Shown here one piece after another: positions 52,878 through 61,191 of a DNA stretch of 64,000 bases. The notes under the pieces were generated by a model. It did no database searches and was not told the DNA's origin. It saw nothing but the letters and a program-made list of their open reading frames with translations. The number at the start of each line of letters is the position of its first letter. Position 1 is the first letter of the stretch. Both the position numbers and the translations under genes were made by a program. Origin of the DNA: Colwellia sp. RSH04 (GTDB lineage: Bacteria > Pseudomonadota > Gammaproteobacteria > Enterobacterales > Alteromonadaceae); contig NZ_QXIO01000013.1 of NCBI RefSeq assembly GCF_003545765.1, positions 30,707 through 94,706 on the forward strand, read 5' to 3'.

Positions 52878-54484
52878 TGGACTCTTTAGAACAAATGTCG
52901 AAGGAACAACAGCAAAGAAATCAAAGTATAGTTGAACTTTTTGACGACTCGGCAAGAGCTGATGATTTCTCTATTAAAGCTGCAGGTGTTCTTCTTGATT
53001 ATTCAAAACAAAACATAAATCGTGGCGAATTAAAGGGGTTATTAAATTGGGCTAAAAAGAGCAACTTGACTACAAAAATTAGCGGTATGTTTTCAGGTGA
53101 TAAAATTAATAATACAGAGCAACGCTCTGTATTACATACGATTTTAAGGGCACCGATTTCCGTTCAAAAGGAAGTGTTAGGTGATAGTACAATCGAAATA
53201 GAAAATACAGCACAAAAAGTATCGTCTATTGTTGATAATGTTTGCCAAGGAAAATATAAAAGCTATGTAGGTAAATCATTTACCGACGTTTTGGCTATTG
53301 GTATTGGTGGTTCATACTATGGCTTAAAGGTCGCTTTAAGCGCTTTGTCTCGATATAACTCATCTAGTTTAAAGGTTCATTTGCTCGCAAATGTGGACGG
53401 AGATGCAATTGAAAATAAGTTAGAAAAGCTCGATGCTGAAACTACTTTGGTTATTGTCATTTCAAAAACGTTCACTACCCAAGAAACATTGTTAAATGCA
53501 CAAGTGGTTAAAGAGTGGATGCTGCAGAGGTTAAAGTCACCCAAAGCAATATATCAACAATGGCTTGCAGTTAGTTCAAATATCGAAAAAGCTAAAAAGT
53601 TTGGCATTAATCCTAATAATATACTCCCTATGTGGGACTGGGTTGGAGGACGATTTTCTATTTGGTCTGCCGTTGGCCTTCCTCTTGCTTTAGCGATAGG
53701 TAATGATAACTTTCGCTTGTTTAAAGAGGGAGCCTATCAAATGGATTTACACTTTCAGCATGCTGATTTTGATGAAAATATGCCAATACTATTAGCTTTG
53801 TTAGGAATCTGGAACCGCAATGTTTTAAACTACCCGGGTTTGGCGATATTGCCTTATGCTCATTCTCTAAGAGCCTTTCCGGCATATTTACAGCAAATTG
53901 ATATGGAAAGTAACGGTAAGTCTGTTTCTAGTGGAGGTCAAAAAATTTCTTGGGCAACAGCTCCTATTATTTTTGGTCAAGAAGGGACTAATGGTCAACA
54001 TGCTTTTATGCAGTTAATGCACCAGAGTACTGATATTATCCCAACAGATTTTATTGTCTCTTTACAAGGAGCGACAAGTTATAAAGAGAATCATGAAGTA
54101 CTTTTAGCGAATTGTTTTGCTCAAAGTGAGGCATTAATGACTGGGAAATCAGTAATGGAAGTTGTTACAGAACTTGCTTCTAGTGATGATATTGCATTAG
54201 CCCCACATAAAGAAATGAAAGGTAATACGCCAAGTAATACTATAGCGTTAGAGTCGGTTTCACCCAGTAGTATTGGCGCTTTATTTGTTCTCTATGAACA
54301 TAAGGTTTTTGTACAAGGAGCGTTGTGGCAGCTTAATTCTTTTGATCAGTGGGGAGTTGAGTTAGGTAAAAAACTAAGTTCTCAAGTATTATCGTTAATG
54401 GACAATAATCAGTCAGACAAAGATAAAGTTTCTGCATCTACTCTTAATTTAGTAAATGCCTACCTTGAATCGTCTAAACAATAG
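52877..54484 (+). CDS. pgi: Glucose-6-phosphate isomerase
   Basis: This enzyme interconverts glucose-6-phosphate and fructose-6-phosphate. The 535-residue protein shows IGIGGSYYG, a WDWVGGRFSIWSAVGLPLA signature, the second signature GQEGTNGQHAFMQLMHQST with the catalytic Glu, and an active-site His/Lys region near the C-terminus (QWGVELGKKLSSQV). Its position after ugd-galU matches the ugd/galU/gpi module at the end of many Acinetobacter K loci. This suggests a role in feeding sugar-nucleotide synthesis as well as glycolysis. Confidence 0.95.
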   Translation: MDSLEQMSKEQQQRNQSIVELFDDSARADDFSIKAAGVLLDYSKQNINRGELKGLLNWAKKSNLTTKISGMFSGDKINNTEQRSVLHTILRAPISVQKEVLGDSTIEIENTAQKVSSIVDNVCQGKYKSYVGKSFTDVLAIGIGGSYYGLKVALSALSRYNSSSLKVHLLANVDGDAIENKLEKLDAETTLVIVISKTFTTQETLLNAQVVKEWMLQRLKSPKAIYQQWLAVSSNIEKAKKFGINPNNILPMWDWVGGRFSIWSAVGLPLALAIGNDNFRLFKEGAYQMDLHFQHADFDENMPILLALLGIWNRNVLNYPGLAILPYAHSLRAFPAYLQQIDMESNGKSVSSGGQKISWATAPIIFGQEGTNGQHAFMQLMHQSTDIIPTDFIVSLQGATSYKENHEVLLANCFAQSEALMTGKSVMEVVTELASSDDIALAPHKEMKGNTPSNTIALESVSPSSIGALFVLYEHKVFVQGALWQLNSFDQWGVELGKKLSSQVLSLMDNNQSDKDKVSASTLNLVNAYLESSKQ

Positions 54485-54533
54485 TTTAAACCAATCAAAT
54501 AATTAACTGTTGTTGGTAAAATTAATTATCATG

Positions 54534-54601
54534 CACTAGCTTCCTTGCTAGTGTTGACTTGGAGTAGCATTAAAGATAGTTGTAAATTGCTTTTTTGCAA
54601 T
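54534..54601. other. Convergent intergenic hairpins between pgi and the SDR gene
   Basis: The gap holds CACTAGC/GCTAGTG (54534-54540, 54547-54553) and, further on, ATTGC-T6-GCAAT (54586-54601). Neither is a textbook terminator because no T-run follows the stems, but both lie where transcripts from the two convergent genes must end. Confidence 0.35.
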
Positions 54602-54641
54602 GCTATTGATAAATTTTTAATAACAGCTTTTACTTAACGTT

Positions 54642-55379
54642 CTATTGCGCTTTTAATGTCTCACCATTTATTTTAATACTTTCATCAGACATCAAATAAA
54701 CATATAACGGCATAATTTCTTCAGGTGCAGGTAGTGCGTCTTTATCTTCTGCTGGGTATGCTGTTGATCTCATTGCTGTTCTTGTTGCTCCTGGGTTAAT
54801 AGCATTGGTGCGTAAGTTTGAGTTTTCATACTCATCTGCTATGACTTCCATCATGCCTTCTGTGGCAAATTTAGAAAAGCTGTACGGTCCCCAGTAAGCT
54901 CTACCTTTTTGTCCTACGCCAGATGAGGTAAATACTAAAGAAGCTTTTTCTGCTAGTTGCAAAGTAGGGATAAGCGCCTGAGAAATAAGTAGTTGTGCTT
55001 TAACATTTACATTCATTACGTCATCAAATATTTGCTCATGAATTTGAGTGAAAGGTGAGAGTTCACCTAACATAGAAGCGTTAAGTAATGCGCCATCTAA
55101 TTTACCAAATTGCTGTGCGATTGTTGTAGACATATCGATATAATTCTGCTTTGTTGCGCCTTTCATATCCAAAGGGATAATAGCAGGTTCATCTCCGCCA
55201 GCGTTTACTATTTCATCGTATACCGCTTCAAGTTTACTTACTGTTTTTCCGAGTAGAATAACCGTTGCACCGAGTCGCGCATAAGTAATCGCAGCGGCTT
55301 TACCTATACCAGTACCAGCACCTGTTACCAATATGGTTTTGTTTTTTAAGCAGTCAGTTTTTATTTCATGGTTATACAT
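54642..55379 (-). CDS. Short-chain dehydrogenase/reductase (YciK-like)
   Basis: The 245-residue protein has the SDR cofactor loop GAGTGIGKAAA (about 20-30), an NAS-type strand NASMLGELSPF, the catalytic Ser in VFTSSGVGQKGR and the Tyr-x3-Lys pair in YSFSKFATEG. INPGATRTAMR follows. This pattern, including GAGTGIGKAAAITYARLGATVILLGKT split around the loop, fits the YciK group of gammaproteobacteria, whose substrate is uncertain. It is convergent with pgi and has no visible partner. Confidence 0.85.
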   Translation of the reverse strand: MYNHEIKTDCLKNKTILVTGAGTGIGKAAAITYARLGATVILLGKTVSKLEAVYDEIVNAGGDEPAIIPLDMKGATKQNYIDMSTTIAQQFGKLDGALLNASMLGELSPFTQIHEQIFDDVMNVNVKAQLLISQALIPTLQLAEKASLVFTSSGVGQKGRAYWGPYSFSKFATEGMMEVIADEYENSNLRTNAINPGATRTAMRSTAYPAEDKDALPAPEEIMPLYVYLMSDESIKINGETLKAQ

Positions 55380-55768
55380 GTTGTTCTCATCGAATTATTG
55401 CGTTTGTTCAATAGCAACTATTCTACGCAACTCAATGTTATAAAACGAGGAAAATTCTCTTTTAAATTTTTTAGAGCCATGTAAACAAGGTGTTAAATGT
55501 TTATTTATATAAAGAATTAACTAAATTAAACTGAAAAATAAAAAAATAGCTAGCACATTAAGAGATCTTGCGTTAAGTTTAACTGGTCTAACTAGTTTGT
55601 TTTGATGCTATCATTAAAACAACCATAACTAAAATAAACGTCGTATTACCAAGTAAAAGTGTTTTATGGCAGCTAGTTCAAAGGTTAATATAAAAAACAA
55701 GGTACTTATTTAATTGACAGTAAATAATAAGTATTACTAAAAATAAATTTAGGCATTGGGGAATTATA
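55380..55768. other. Intergenic region with a candidate promoter for the lipase gene
   Basis: This 389-base AT-rich region lies between divergent genes. TTGACA (55714-55719) is a perfect -35 on the plus strand. TACTAA (55735-55740, 15-base spacing) is a modest -10. GGGG before the ATG at 55769 is a good ribosome-binding site. No convincing small gene was found in the rest of the region. Confidence 0.4.
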
Positions 55769-58243
55769 ATGAAAAAGTTAGCTCTAAGTCTTGCTATTGT
55801 TAGTGCACTCTCATTGAGTGGTTGCGGTAGCGAGACCATTGAAGATGTTAAGAAAAATGTAGAAGAAAATGGTACACCAATTGTGGCAACGTCGCGTGTA
55901 GTTTTCGATCCTGCTAATGGTGTTATATCAATACCAAATGATTTACTTTTTAGTGGTAGTCAAGATGGTACATTAAATACGCCAGTGGAAGATCCAACTG
56001 ATGTGTCAGATCCTGCAGTTGCAATAAGTGGTCTAGACGGTTGGTCAACAACCAATGCTTTTTCCATTAGCTTTGAATATCCTTCAGGTGCTTCTTTAAA
56101 TGCTTTATCTGCGTCAGCCCCAGGCTCTGTTCGTATTTTTGAAACATTAATGGGTGGTGATAGCTCTGATGATACCTGTAAACAAGTTACTAGAGGTTTA
56201 GCATGTAAAGTGGTAGTTGAACTTGCTTTTGGTGTTGATTATGTAACTAAGGCATCAGGGAGTAATTTAACTATTGTTCCAATTAAACCTTTAAAAGCTA
56301 AAACCTCTTATGTAGTTGTTTTAACTAATGCTCTTAAAGATACTAATGATAAGCCGCTTGCAGGCTCTTCAACATATCAAGTTGTTAGAGAGGATATTAA
56401 TGAAAAACCGTTGGGTAGCGAAAGCCAATTAATGTTACAAGGCATAGTTAACAGCTATGAAAATGCTGTGACTTCAGCCGGTGTTGAAAAAGACAGTATA
56501 ATTTACACCATGGCTATGACAACTCAGTCGACAGTTGATGTGTTATATACGGCTAAATCTTTATTGGCAGCTCCATTGGCACAAGGTGGATTACCACCAG
56601 TGATTTCAATGAGTGATACAGGAATATCGGTAGCTCAAGCTTTTGCAATGCAAGGCATTATGTTACCACCTAACTTAGATGCGCTTTATTCAACAGCTAA
56701 TTTATTAGCGGGTAGTGTTTCCTTGCCATATTATTCTGGCATCCCATCTATGGCCAATCCTATGGCACCAGTCAATGAACGCTGGAAAGGTTTATGTGAT
56801 TCAGGCGCAATGTTAGCCGGATTAGCAGCGGCAAATCCAGGCGCTATTCCTGAAGGGCCTCTTTCTCAGTCTGATGGTGTATGTATGGCAGTTTCAGCAG
56901 CAGCAGAGCTTCCTGCTCCAGGTCTTCGTGATTTAAGCTCTGTTATGGCATTAGATGTTGAGCGTAACTTAACTAAGTATAGCCCTGTGCCAGCGCCAAC
57001 TATGCCTAGTGATATGCCTTGGATTAAACATCCGGGGACTTTAGATGTTCAAATGACAACGCCTGATATTTCACCGGTAACTGACGCGGTAAGAGCAAGC
57101 TATGGTTTACCACCACTAACTGCAATGCCAGCAAGTGGTTGGCCAACGGTTATTTTACAACATGGTATAACCTCTAAAAAAGAAGACATGTTAGCCATTA
57201 CTGGTATTTTATCTACTTTTGGCTTTGCAACTATTGCTATTGATCACCCTTTGCATGGTAGCCGAGGTTTTGATTTAAATGCTGATGGCACTGATGATAT
57301 TAATGCATCAACGGTTTCTGCAACGCATTACATGAATTTAGCAAGCTTATTAACTACACGTGATAACCTTCGTCAATCTACGATTGATATGCTAGGTCTG
57401 CGTCTTGGTTTAGCAACGTTACCTATTATTGATAATAGTAATGTTCATTTCTTAGGTCATTCATTGGGTGCAATTACAGGTATTAATTTTGTTACCTTAG
57501 CTAATACACCAATGAATGAATTGATTGATGGCTTATTTGCTATTAAAACAAACTCTTTGGCAATGCCTGGTACGATGTTGGCTAATTTCTTAATGGAGTC
57601 AGGCTCGTTCGGTAATGTTATTAAGTCAAGTTTAGCTTATGCCCAGTCTCCTGAATTCAAAGCAATGTTAGATGCAATGTATCCACTTGATGAGAATGGC
57701 AATAGCACTGCTACTGAAAGTGAAAAGGTTATGGCCTATTTAACATTCTACAATGCTTTGTCTGATGAACAGCAAGCAGGTTTAAATGGCGTTTTTGCTG
57801 AATTTACTTTTGCAGCACAAACAGTAACTGATTCAGGTGACCCTGCTAACTACGCTCCGATTATGAGTACCTTGGCTACACCAACACATTTAATTGAAGT
57901 CGTAGGTAATGGTGTTACAGATTGTTCAGATATTTTAATGACTGATAACTGTTCAGACCAAGTTATTCCTAATACTGTTTCAACAACGTTATTTGGTGGT
58001 ACTGAAGGTGCTATTAAACTACTCGGTTTACCTAGTGTTGGCTCTACTACTCCAGGCTCTGGTGCAGTAAGGTTTACTTATGGTCATCATAGTTCGATTT
58101 TAAGTCCAAACCCGCAACCGTCTGCACCTGATGCAATGAAAACAGCTGCTGCGACACAAGAAATGCAAGGGCAAGTTGTTGGTTTCTTTGCTACCATGGG
58201 GCAATTGATTAACGTAACTAACACTGACGTTGTTCAGCCGTAA
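55769..58243 (+). CDS. Lipoprotein lipase of the Pla-1/cef (VolA-like) type
   Basis: The lipoprotein signal MKKLALSLAIVSALSLSGC places the lipidated Cys at residue 19. Residues about 40-250 are the N-terminal domain of extracellular lipases (VVFDPANGVISIPNDLLFSGSQDGTLN). The alpha/beta-hydrolase core starts near WPTVILQHGITSKKEDM (about 460) and has the nucleophile elbow FLGHSLGAI (Ser about 565). A late Asp and His (YGHHSSIL near 775) can complete the triad. VolA in Vibrio is a surface lipoprotein that releases fatty acids from lysophospholipids. The similar architecture suggests the same here. The 824-residue length fits, and a strong terminator follows. Confidence 0.88.
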   Translation: MKKLALSLAIVSALSLSGCGSETIEDVKKNVEENGTPIVATSRVVFDPANGVISIPNDLLFSGSQDGTLNTPVEDPTDVSDPAVAISGLDGWSTTNAFSISFEYPSGASLNALSASAPGSVRIFETLMGGDSSDDTCKQVTRGLACKVVVELAFGVDYVTKASGSNLTIVPIKPLKAKTSYVVVLTNALKDTNDKPLAGSSTYQVVREDINEKPLGSESQLMLQGIVNSYENAVTSAGVEKDSIIYTMAMTTQSTVDVLYTAKSLLAAPLAQGGLPPVISMSDTGISVAQAFAMQGIMLPPNLDALYSTANLLAGSVSLPYYSGIPSMANPMAPVNERWKGLCDSGAMLAGLAAANPGAIPEGPLSQSDGVCMAVSAAAELPAPGLRDLSSVMALDVERNLTKYSPVPAPTMPSDMPWIKHPGTLDVQMTTPDISPVTDAVRASYGLPPLTAMPASGWPTVILQHGITSKKEDMLAITGILSTFGFATIAIDHPLHGSRGFDLNADGTDDINASTVSATHYMNLASLLTTRDNLRQSTIDMLGLRLGLATLPIIDNSNVHFLGHSLGAITGINFVTLANTPMNELIDGLFAIKTNSLAMPGTMLANFLMESGSFGNVIKSSLAYAQSPEFKAMLDAMYPLDENGNSTATESEKVMAYLTFYNALSDEQQAGLNGVFAEFTFAAQTVTDSGDPANYAPIMSTLATPTHLIEVVGNGVTDCSDILMTDNCSDQVIPNTVSTTLFGGTEGAIKLLGLPSVGSTTPGSGAVRFTYGHHSSILSPNPQPSAPDAMKTAAATQEMQGQVVGFFATMGQLINVTNTDVVQP

Positions 58244-58265
58244 ACGTTAATTTTTCCAATATTTT

Positions 58266-58290
58266 AAAACCCTCGTTTGAGGGTTTTTTT
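58266..58290 (+). terminator. Rho-independent terminator after the lipase gene
   Basis: AAAACCCTC (58266-58274) pairs with GAGGGTTTT (58279-58287) over a GTTT loop. It is followed by T residues, 22 bases after the stop. Confidence 0.88.
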
Positions 58291-58407
58291 ATGTTTGAAA
58301 GATAAGGGGGTTCCTAAGTTGCAGTTAAATGGCTTTAGTTTGGAATTGATATTTTATACTCATATCCCCATATAGAATTGGTATCTAATGATCTCAGGAG
58401 AGTACGT

Positions 58408-59454
58408 TTGGAATTTTTATATGAATATGGCTTGTTTCTAGCCAAGACAATTACCTTTGTATTAGCGGTAATAGCATTAATTGCGGTTGCGGCTGCCTCA
58501 GCCATAAAGCAAAAACACAAAAGAGGTGAGTTAGAAATTACTGACTTGTCTGAACATTATGAAGAAGTAGAGCAAGAAGTTATTCATGCACTACTTAGTA
58601 AAGAAGAGTTAAAAGCGAAAGAGAAGCAAGATAAAAAGGCCGAAAAACAAAAAGCCAAAGAAGCTAAAAAATCAGCCGAAAATGGTAAGAGTGACATGTC
58701 GAAGCCACACCTTTTTGTGGTTGAGTTCACAGGAAGCATTGATGCCAAAGAGGTTTCTTCATTAAGGGAAGAAATTTCAGCCATTTTATCTGTAGCAAAA
58801 GAAGATGATGAAGTTTTTGTTCGTTTAGAAAGTGGTGGCGGGTTAGTACATGGTTACGGTTTAGCTTCATCACAGCTTGATAGAATTAAGCAACATAATA
58901 TTCCTTTAACTATCGCTGTAGATAAAGTCGCTGCAAGTGGTGGTTATATGATGGCATGTGTTGCTGATAAGATAATTTCAGCACCATTTGCAATACTTGG
59001 CTCAATAGGCGTGATTGCACAAGTGCCTAATTTCAATAAATTACTTAAAAAGCATGACGTTGATTTTGAACAATTCACCGCTGGCGAATTTAAGCGCACC
59101 GTGACTATGTTTGGTGAAAATACAGATAAAGGGCGTGAAAAATTTATTGAAGAATTAGAAGAAACGCATGTTTTATTTAAAGACTTTGTTAGTGAACATC
59201 GTCCGAGTTTAGATGTTAGCGCTGTAGCTACAGGCGAGCATTGGTTTGGTACTAAAGCGCTTGAGTTAGGTTTAGTAGATGATATTTCAACAAGCGATGA
59301 TTACTTACAACGTAAAAATAAAACGCATAAAGTCGTTGGCATTAAATATGAAGTAAAAAAAGGCTTAGCGGAAAAATTCTCTAAAGCTGCTTCTATGTCA
59401 GTTGAGGCATGCCTTGGAAAGTTATTTCAGAAGAATAAAGTACTGCCAGGTTAA
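58408..59454 (+). CDS. sohB: SohB inner-membrane S49 protease
   Basis: TTG 58408 is chosen because AGGAGAG lies just upstream and the N-terminus MEFLYEYGLFLAKTITFV is the usual SohB start; the longer frame from 58378 is not. One membrane helix (about 10-32) precedes a charged linker. The S49 domain contains VRLESGGGLVHGYG, the nucleophile region KVAASGGYMMAC (Ser about 177) and FKRTVTMFGENT with the catalytic Lys (about 229). The length of 349 residues equals that of E. coli SohB. The protein is anchored in the inner membrane with the protease domain in the periplasm. Confidence 0.93.
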   Translation: MEFLYEYGLFLAKTITFVLAVIALIAVAAASAIKQKHKRGELEITDLSEHYEEVEQEVIHALLSKEELKAKEKQDKKAEKQKAKEAKKSAENGKSDMSKPHLFVVEFTGSIDAKEVSSLREEISAILSVAKEDDEVFVRLESGGGLVHGYGLASSQLDRIKQHNIPLTIAVDKVAASGGYMMACVADKIISAPFAILGSIGVIAQVPNFNKLLKKHDVDFEQFTAGEFKRTVTMFGENTDKGREKFIEELEETHVLFKDFVSEHRPSLDVSAVATGEHWFGTKALELGLVDDISTSDDYLQRKNKTHKVVGIKYEVKKGLAEKFSKAASMSVEACLGKLFQKNKVLPG

Positions 59455-59469
59455 GTAGTTTAACCTCAC

Positions 59470-59512
59470 AATGAACTTACCACGACTAATGTTTTGGCGT
59501 GGTAAGTTCATT
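59470..59512. terminator. Bidirectional terminator between sohB and the symporter gene
   Basis: Perfect 15-bp arms AATGAACTTACCACG (59470-59484) and CGTGGTAAGTTCATT (59498-59512) with a 13-base loop lie between the stops of two convergent genes. The T-rich flank is modest on the plus strand. Confidence 0.75.
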
Positions 59513-59548
59513 CTTTATAAGTAAAGCCTCTACAACTAAAGCAACTTA

Positions 59549-60925
59549 TTAGTTGCCTTGCTCATCTTTTAAATGATGAAAATCAATATCTTCAATAGCC
59601 TGTCCTGCTTTTTCATCTAAATACATTGCTTCATCAAACTGCTGTTCACTCTTTGCAACAATAATACTTACCATGCTATCGCCAGTGACGTTAACCGCGG
59701 TTCTTGTCATATCAAGTAAACGATCTACCCCAATGATTAAGGCAATGCCTTCAACCGGCAATCCAACTTGTTCTAAAACCATGGCAAGCATAATTAAACC
59801 GACACCGGGAACACCTGCCGTGCCGATTGAAGCCAATGTTGCCGTAAGTACTACGGTAATATAATCAGCTAAGGTTAAATCTTGACTAAACACTTGCGCA
59901 ATAAATACTGTGGCAACGCCCTGCATAATCGCTGTGCCATCCATATTAATGGTAGCCCCTAGCGGAACAGTGAAAGAAGCAATAGAGTTTTTTACTCCCA
60001 TTTTACGCGTGGCAGTTTCTAAGGTCACAGGAATCGTGGCATTTGAACTAGCGGTTGAGAAGGCAAAAATTGCAGCATCACGCATTTTCTTAATAAAAAT
60101 TAAAGGGTTTAATCCCGTCAGTAGTTTTAAGATAATAGGGTAGGTTAATGTGGCATGTAATAATAAAACAAAAAAGACAACGAAAAAGTAAACGATTAAA
60201 TTACCAAACGTCTCGAGTGACACTGTTGTGAATAATGTAGCGAGTAATGCGAAGACTCCATAAGGTGCAATATTCATCAAAATGGCAACTAAGCGCATAA
60301 TTACTTCACTTAAGTCTTCAAACAAGCTTGCTATTCTTTCACCTGCTTTTCCTGAAAGAGCAATAGCTACTCCAAAAAGTAAAGCAAAGACGATAACTTG
60401 TAACATATTACCTTGAGCAAATGATGCGAAAGGGTTTGTCGGGAACATTTGAATAATAACTTGGGCAAGAGAGGGGGCTTCTCTGCCAGTAAAGCTACTA
60501 CTGGTCGGCATGTTAACACCTTCGCCTGGAGAGACCATTAGTGCAATAAAAATAGCAAAACTAATAGCAATAGCTGTTGTAGCTAAATAAAGAGCGATAG
60601 CTTTACCCCCAATTCTGCCTAGCTTGCTTGTGTCTTTTAATGAACAGACCCCACAAACAAGAGAAACAAAAACAAGCGGAACTACTAGCATTCTCAAACT
60701 TGCCATAAATATTTGCCCTACAACTTCTAAAAAGCCGTCTACAAATAAGTTACGTAAAGAAATATCAAAAAAGTACAAATTCAGTACTTTATCGGTACCG
60801 CTTGGCATTAGCCATTGAAGAAAACTGCCGAGTAAAATACCTGAAATCATCCCTATCACTATTCGGCCGGTTAGGCTTGTCTTCTTCGGGGCATCAATTA
60901 TGGGCGAGGTTTCGTTTGTAGTCAT
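59549..60925 (-). CDS. Dicarboxylate/amino acid:cation symporter (DAACS family)
   Basis: The 458-residue protein has about eight helices and two re-entrant loops. The serine-rich hairpin AFSTASSNATIPVTLE and the substrate/Na-binding GATINMDGTAIMQGV are both conserved, as is AGVPGVGLIMLAMVLEQVGLP and the late GVDRLLDMTRTAVNVTGD. This is the GltP/DctA-type fold that imports glutamate, aspartate or C4-dicarboxylates with Na+ or H+. The conserved Asp-x3-Arg-x-x-x-N near the end (DMTRTAVNV) with Arg suggests a dicarboxylate or acidic amino acid substrate. The substrate is not defined by sequence alone. Confidence 0.93.
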   Translation of the reverse strand: MTTNETSPIIDAPKKTSLTGRIVIGMISGILLGSFLQWLMPSGTDKVLNLYFFDISLRNLFVDGFLEVVGQIFMASLRMLVVPLVFVSLVCGVCSLKDTSKLGRIGGKAIALYLATTAIAISFAIFIALMVSPGEGVNMPTSSSFTGREAPSLAQVIIQMFPTNPFASFAQGNMLQVIVFALLFGVAIALSGKAGERIASLFEDLSEVIMRLVAILMNIAPYGVFALLATLFTTVSLETFGNLIVYFFVVFFVLLLHATLTYPIILKLLTGLNPLIFIKKMRDAAIFAFSTASSNATIPVTLETATRKMGVKNSIASFTVPLGATINMDGTAIMQGVATVFIAQVFSQDLTLADYITVVLTATLASIGTAGVPGVGLIMLAMVLEQVGLPVEGIALIIGVDRLLDMTRTAVNVTGDSMVSIIVAKSEQQFDEAMYLDEKAGQAIEDIDFHHLKDEQGN

Positions 60926-61191
60926 AAATACTTCTATTGTTGATTAAAGTTATAGTAAATGCGTATAAAGCTAGATTTACATGAGAAATTCTTTGCTATA
61001 GGTTAACAACATTTAAAAGGCTTAAAAACTTTTTTATCTCTCTAAATTCCATACATTATTAATTTAACTAGGTTAACTAACTAAACAAATACACTTTTTT
61101 TGCAATAATTTTACTTTAAGCAGTACCTTTTTGTTATTTATCGGTTAATATGGTTAATTATGAACAAAGAAAAACAAAATAGGGATGCTTT

